This document shows positions 63,358 through 64,000 of a stretch of 64,000 nucleotides of DNA, piece after piece. The stretch lies in the NCBI RefSeq assembly GCF_000062885.1, contig NC_009142.1:8148806-8212805 (forward strand). The letters are read 5' to 3'. The stretch is from Saccharopolyspora erythraea NRRL 2338 (GTDB taxonomy: Bacteria > Actinomycetota > Actinomycetes > Mycobacteriales > Pseudonocardiaceae). Position 1 is the stretch's first letter, and each line of letters begins with the position of its first letter. Both the position numbers and the translations under genes were made by a program. The notes below the pieces were generated by a model. It made no database searches and was not told the origin of the DNA. It worked only from the letters and a program-made list of their open reading frames with translations.

Positions 63358-64000
63358 GGTCGGATCTCCCGGTTACTACAGGCACAATGGCCACGGCTGG
63401 CCATGCTTGGTCTGGTCAGGTGTCCCACTGTTCTCAAGCCGCAGCCGCTCAGCCGACACCGAGCGGTGTGCATGGCACCTGAACGCGTCAGGCAGTGACA
63501 TTTGCCCAAGCGACATGCCCGCTCGTGAAGCGGGGGACTGTACGAGAGTACGCAGAGGCCTTCACCCGGTCGAATCCGGGGTGCCTTCGGCCGCTTCGAC
63601 GCGGGCTCGGCCAGTAGCCTGCCACACCGCCGATCTTGGCGCACCGCGATGGGGCCGCTTGTCGCCCGACGAGCGCCTTGCTAGCGTGCGCCCCTGCGAT
63701 CCGGCCCGGCGAGGTGGGAGTCACCGGGCCCCGCGAGGTGTGCCTGACCTCGGTCGCAGCCGTGCTGCCAGGCAGGTGGGGCGTTCCGGGGGACCCACAG
63801 CGGAACGATCGAGTACTCTGTCGTACCTTCGTACACAGTTGTGGACAACTCTGTGGACACCTGTGTGGGCAGGTGCAGTCAGGGACTGACCCGCAAGGCG
63901 CAGCGCTCGCCGATCCCGCTCGTGACTCGTCGAGTGCGGTGTCCGGCCTGGGCAGCAGCGACGCAGGTCATTGCGCAGGCGAGGGGAGGGGAGCACACCG
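63358..64000. promoter_or_regulatory. 643-nt region between rpmH and (unseen) dnaA, with DnaA boxes
   Basis: No coding frame here looks real. It contains one exact DnaA box, TGTGGACAA (63840-63848), within AGTTGT-GG-ACAACT, and TGTGGACAC (63852-63860) one base off. A hairpin CCCGCT/AGCGGG (63518-63534) lies on the rpmH side. By conserved order dnaA should begin to the right of the window, so these boxes probably belong to dnaA autoregulation or the edge of oriC. Confidence 0.6.

Overview
The window is GC-rich actinobacterial chromosome, most likely from a Pseudonocardiales bacterium (Saccharopolyspora-like). This rests on gene order, the Actinobacteria-only families (DUF5318, DUF6049, CwlM, the SigM/anti-SigM pair, PadR next to ino1), the Gram-positive sorting signal and the GC-biased third codon positions. 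It lies directly beside the replication origin: the right end holds rpmH and the region upstream of dnaA with a consensus DnaA box, but dnaA itself lies beyond the window. No transposase, phage, CRISPR, rRNA or tRNA gene was recognised.

Region 1 (1-5.7 kb) is accessory and decayed: an oxidoreductase, two methyltransferases, an XRE-cupin regulator, and a patchwork of truncated genes (an FAD oxidoreductase with its middle missing, an Eis-type acetyltransferase without its C-terminal domain, a methyltransferase scrap, a metallo-beta-lactamase-fold remnant, a CGNR zinc-finger protein without its N-terminus). Region 2 (5.7-20.3 kb) is the conserved block dnaB-rplI-rpsR-ssb-rpsF, an LPXTG protein, nfo, two GT-C mannosyltransferase-like genes, a large class A penicillin-binding protein, DUF5318, PadR and ino1. 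A cluster of DnaA-box-like 9-mers lies just upstream of dnaB. Region 3 (20.3-36 kb) carries envelope and signalling genes: two GGDEF proteins, a GT87 enzyme, two secreted proteins of unknown function, an AI-2E family exporter, a MacS/MacR-like two-component system, ptsI with a DasR-type operator on its start codon, a glutaredoxin, TetR and a large acyl-CoA dehydrogenase.

Region 4 (36-41.4 kb) has leuS, preceded by a candidate leucine leader peptide and attenuator, then a secreted phytase-like protein, SdpI and YqgE. Region 5 (41.5-63.4 kb) matches the Mycobacterium tuberculosis Rv3907c-Rv3924c order: cca, NUDIX, DUF6049, murJ, MurJ-associated pseudokinase, sigM, anti-sigma, trxB, trxA, cwlM on one strand, and parB, parA, rsmG, jag, yidC, yidD, rnpA, rpmH on the other. 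A GNAT gene, an aminotransferase and a D-Ala-D-Ala ligase-like gene lie between the two groups. Six parS sites lie between 54.2 and 60.7 kb.

Together the core genes connect origin segregation (ParABS), replication (DnaB, SSB, DnaA boxes), membrane insertion (YidC, Jag), redox control (SigM, thioredoxin) and wall synthesis (PonA, MurJ, pseudokinase, CwlM, Ddl-like). In M. tuberculosis the leuS-dnaB and pcnA-rpmH blocks flank oriC on opposite sides; here both are on the same side, as I recall for the ino1-dnaB part in Streptomyces.
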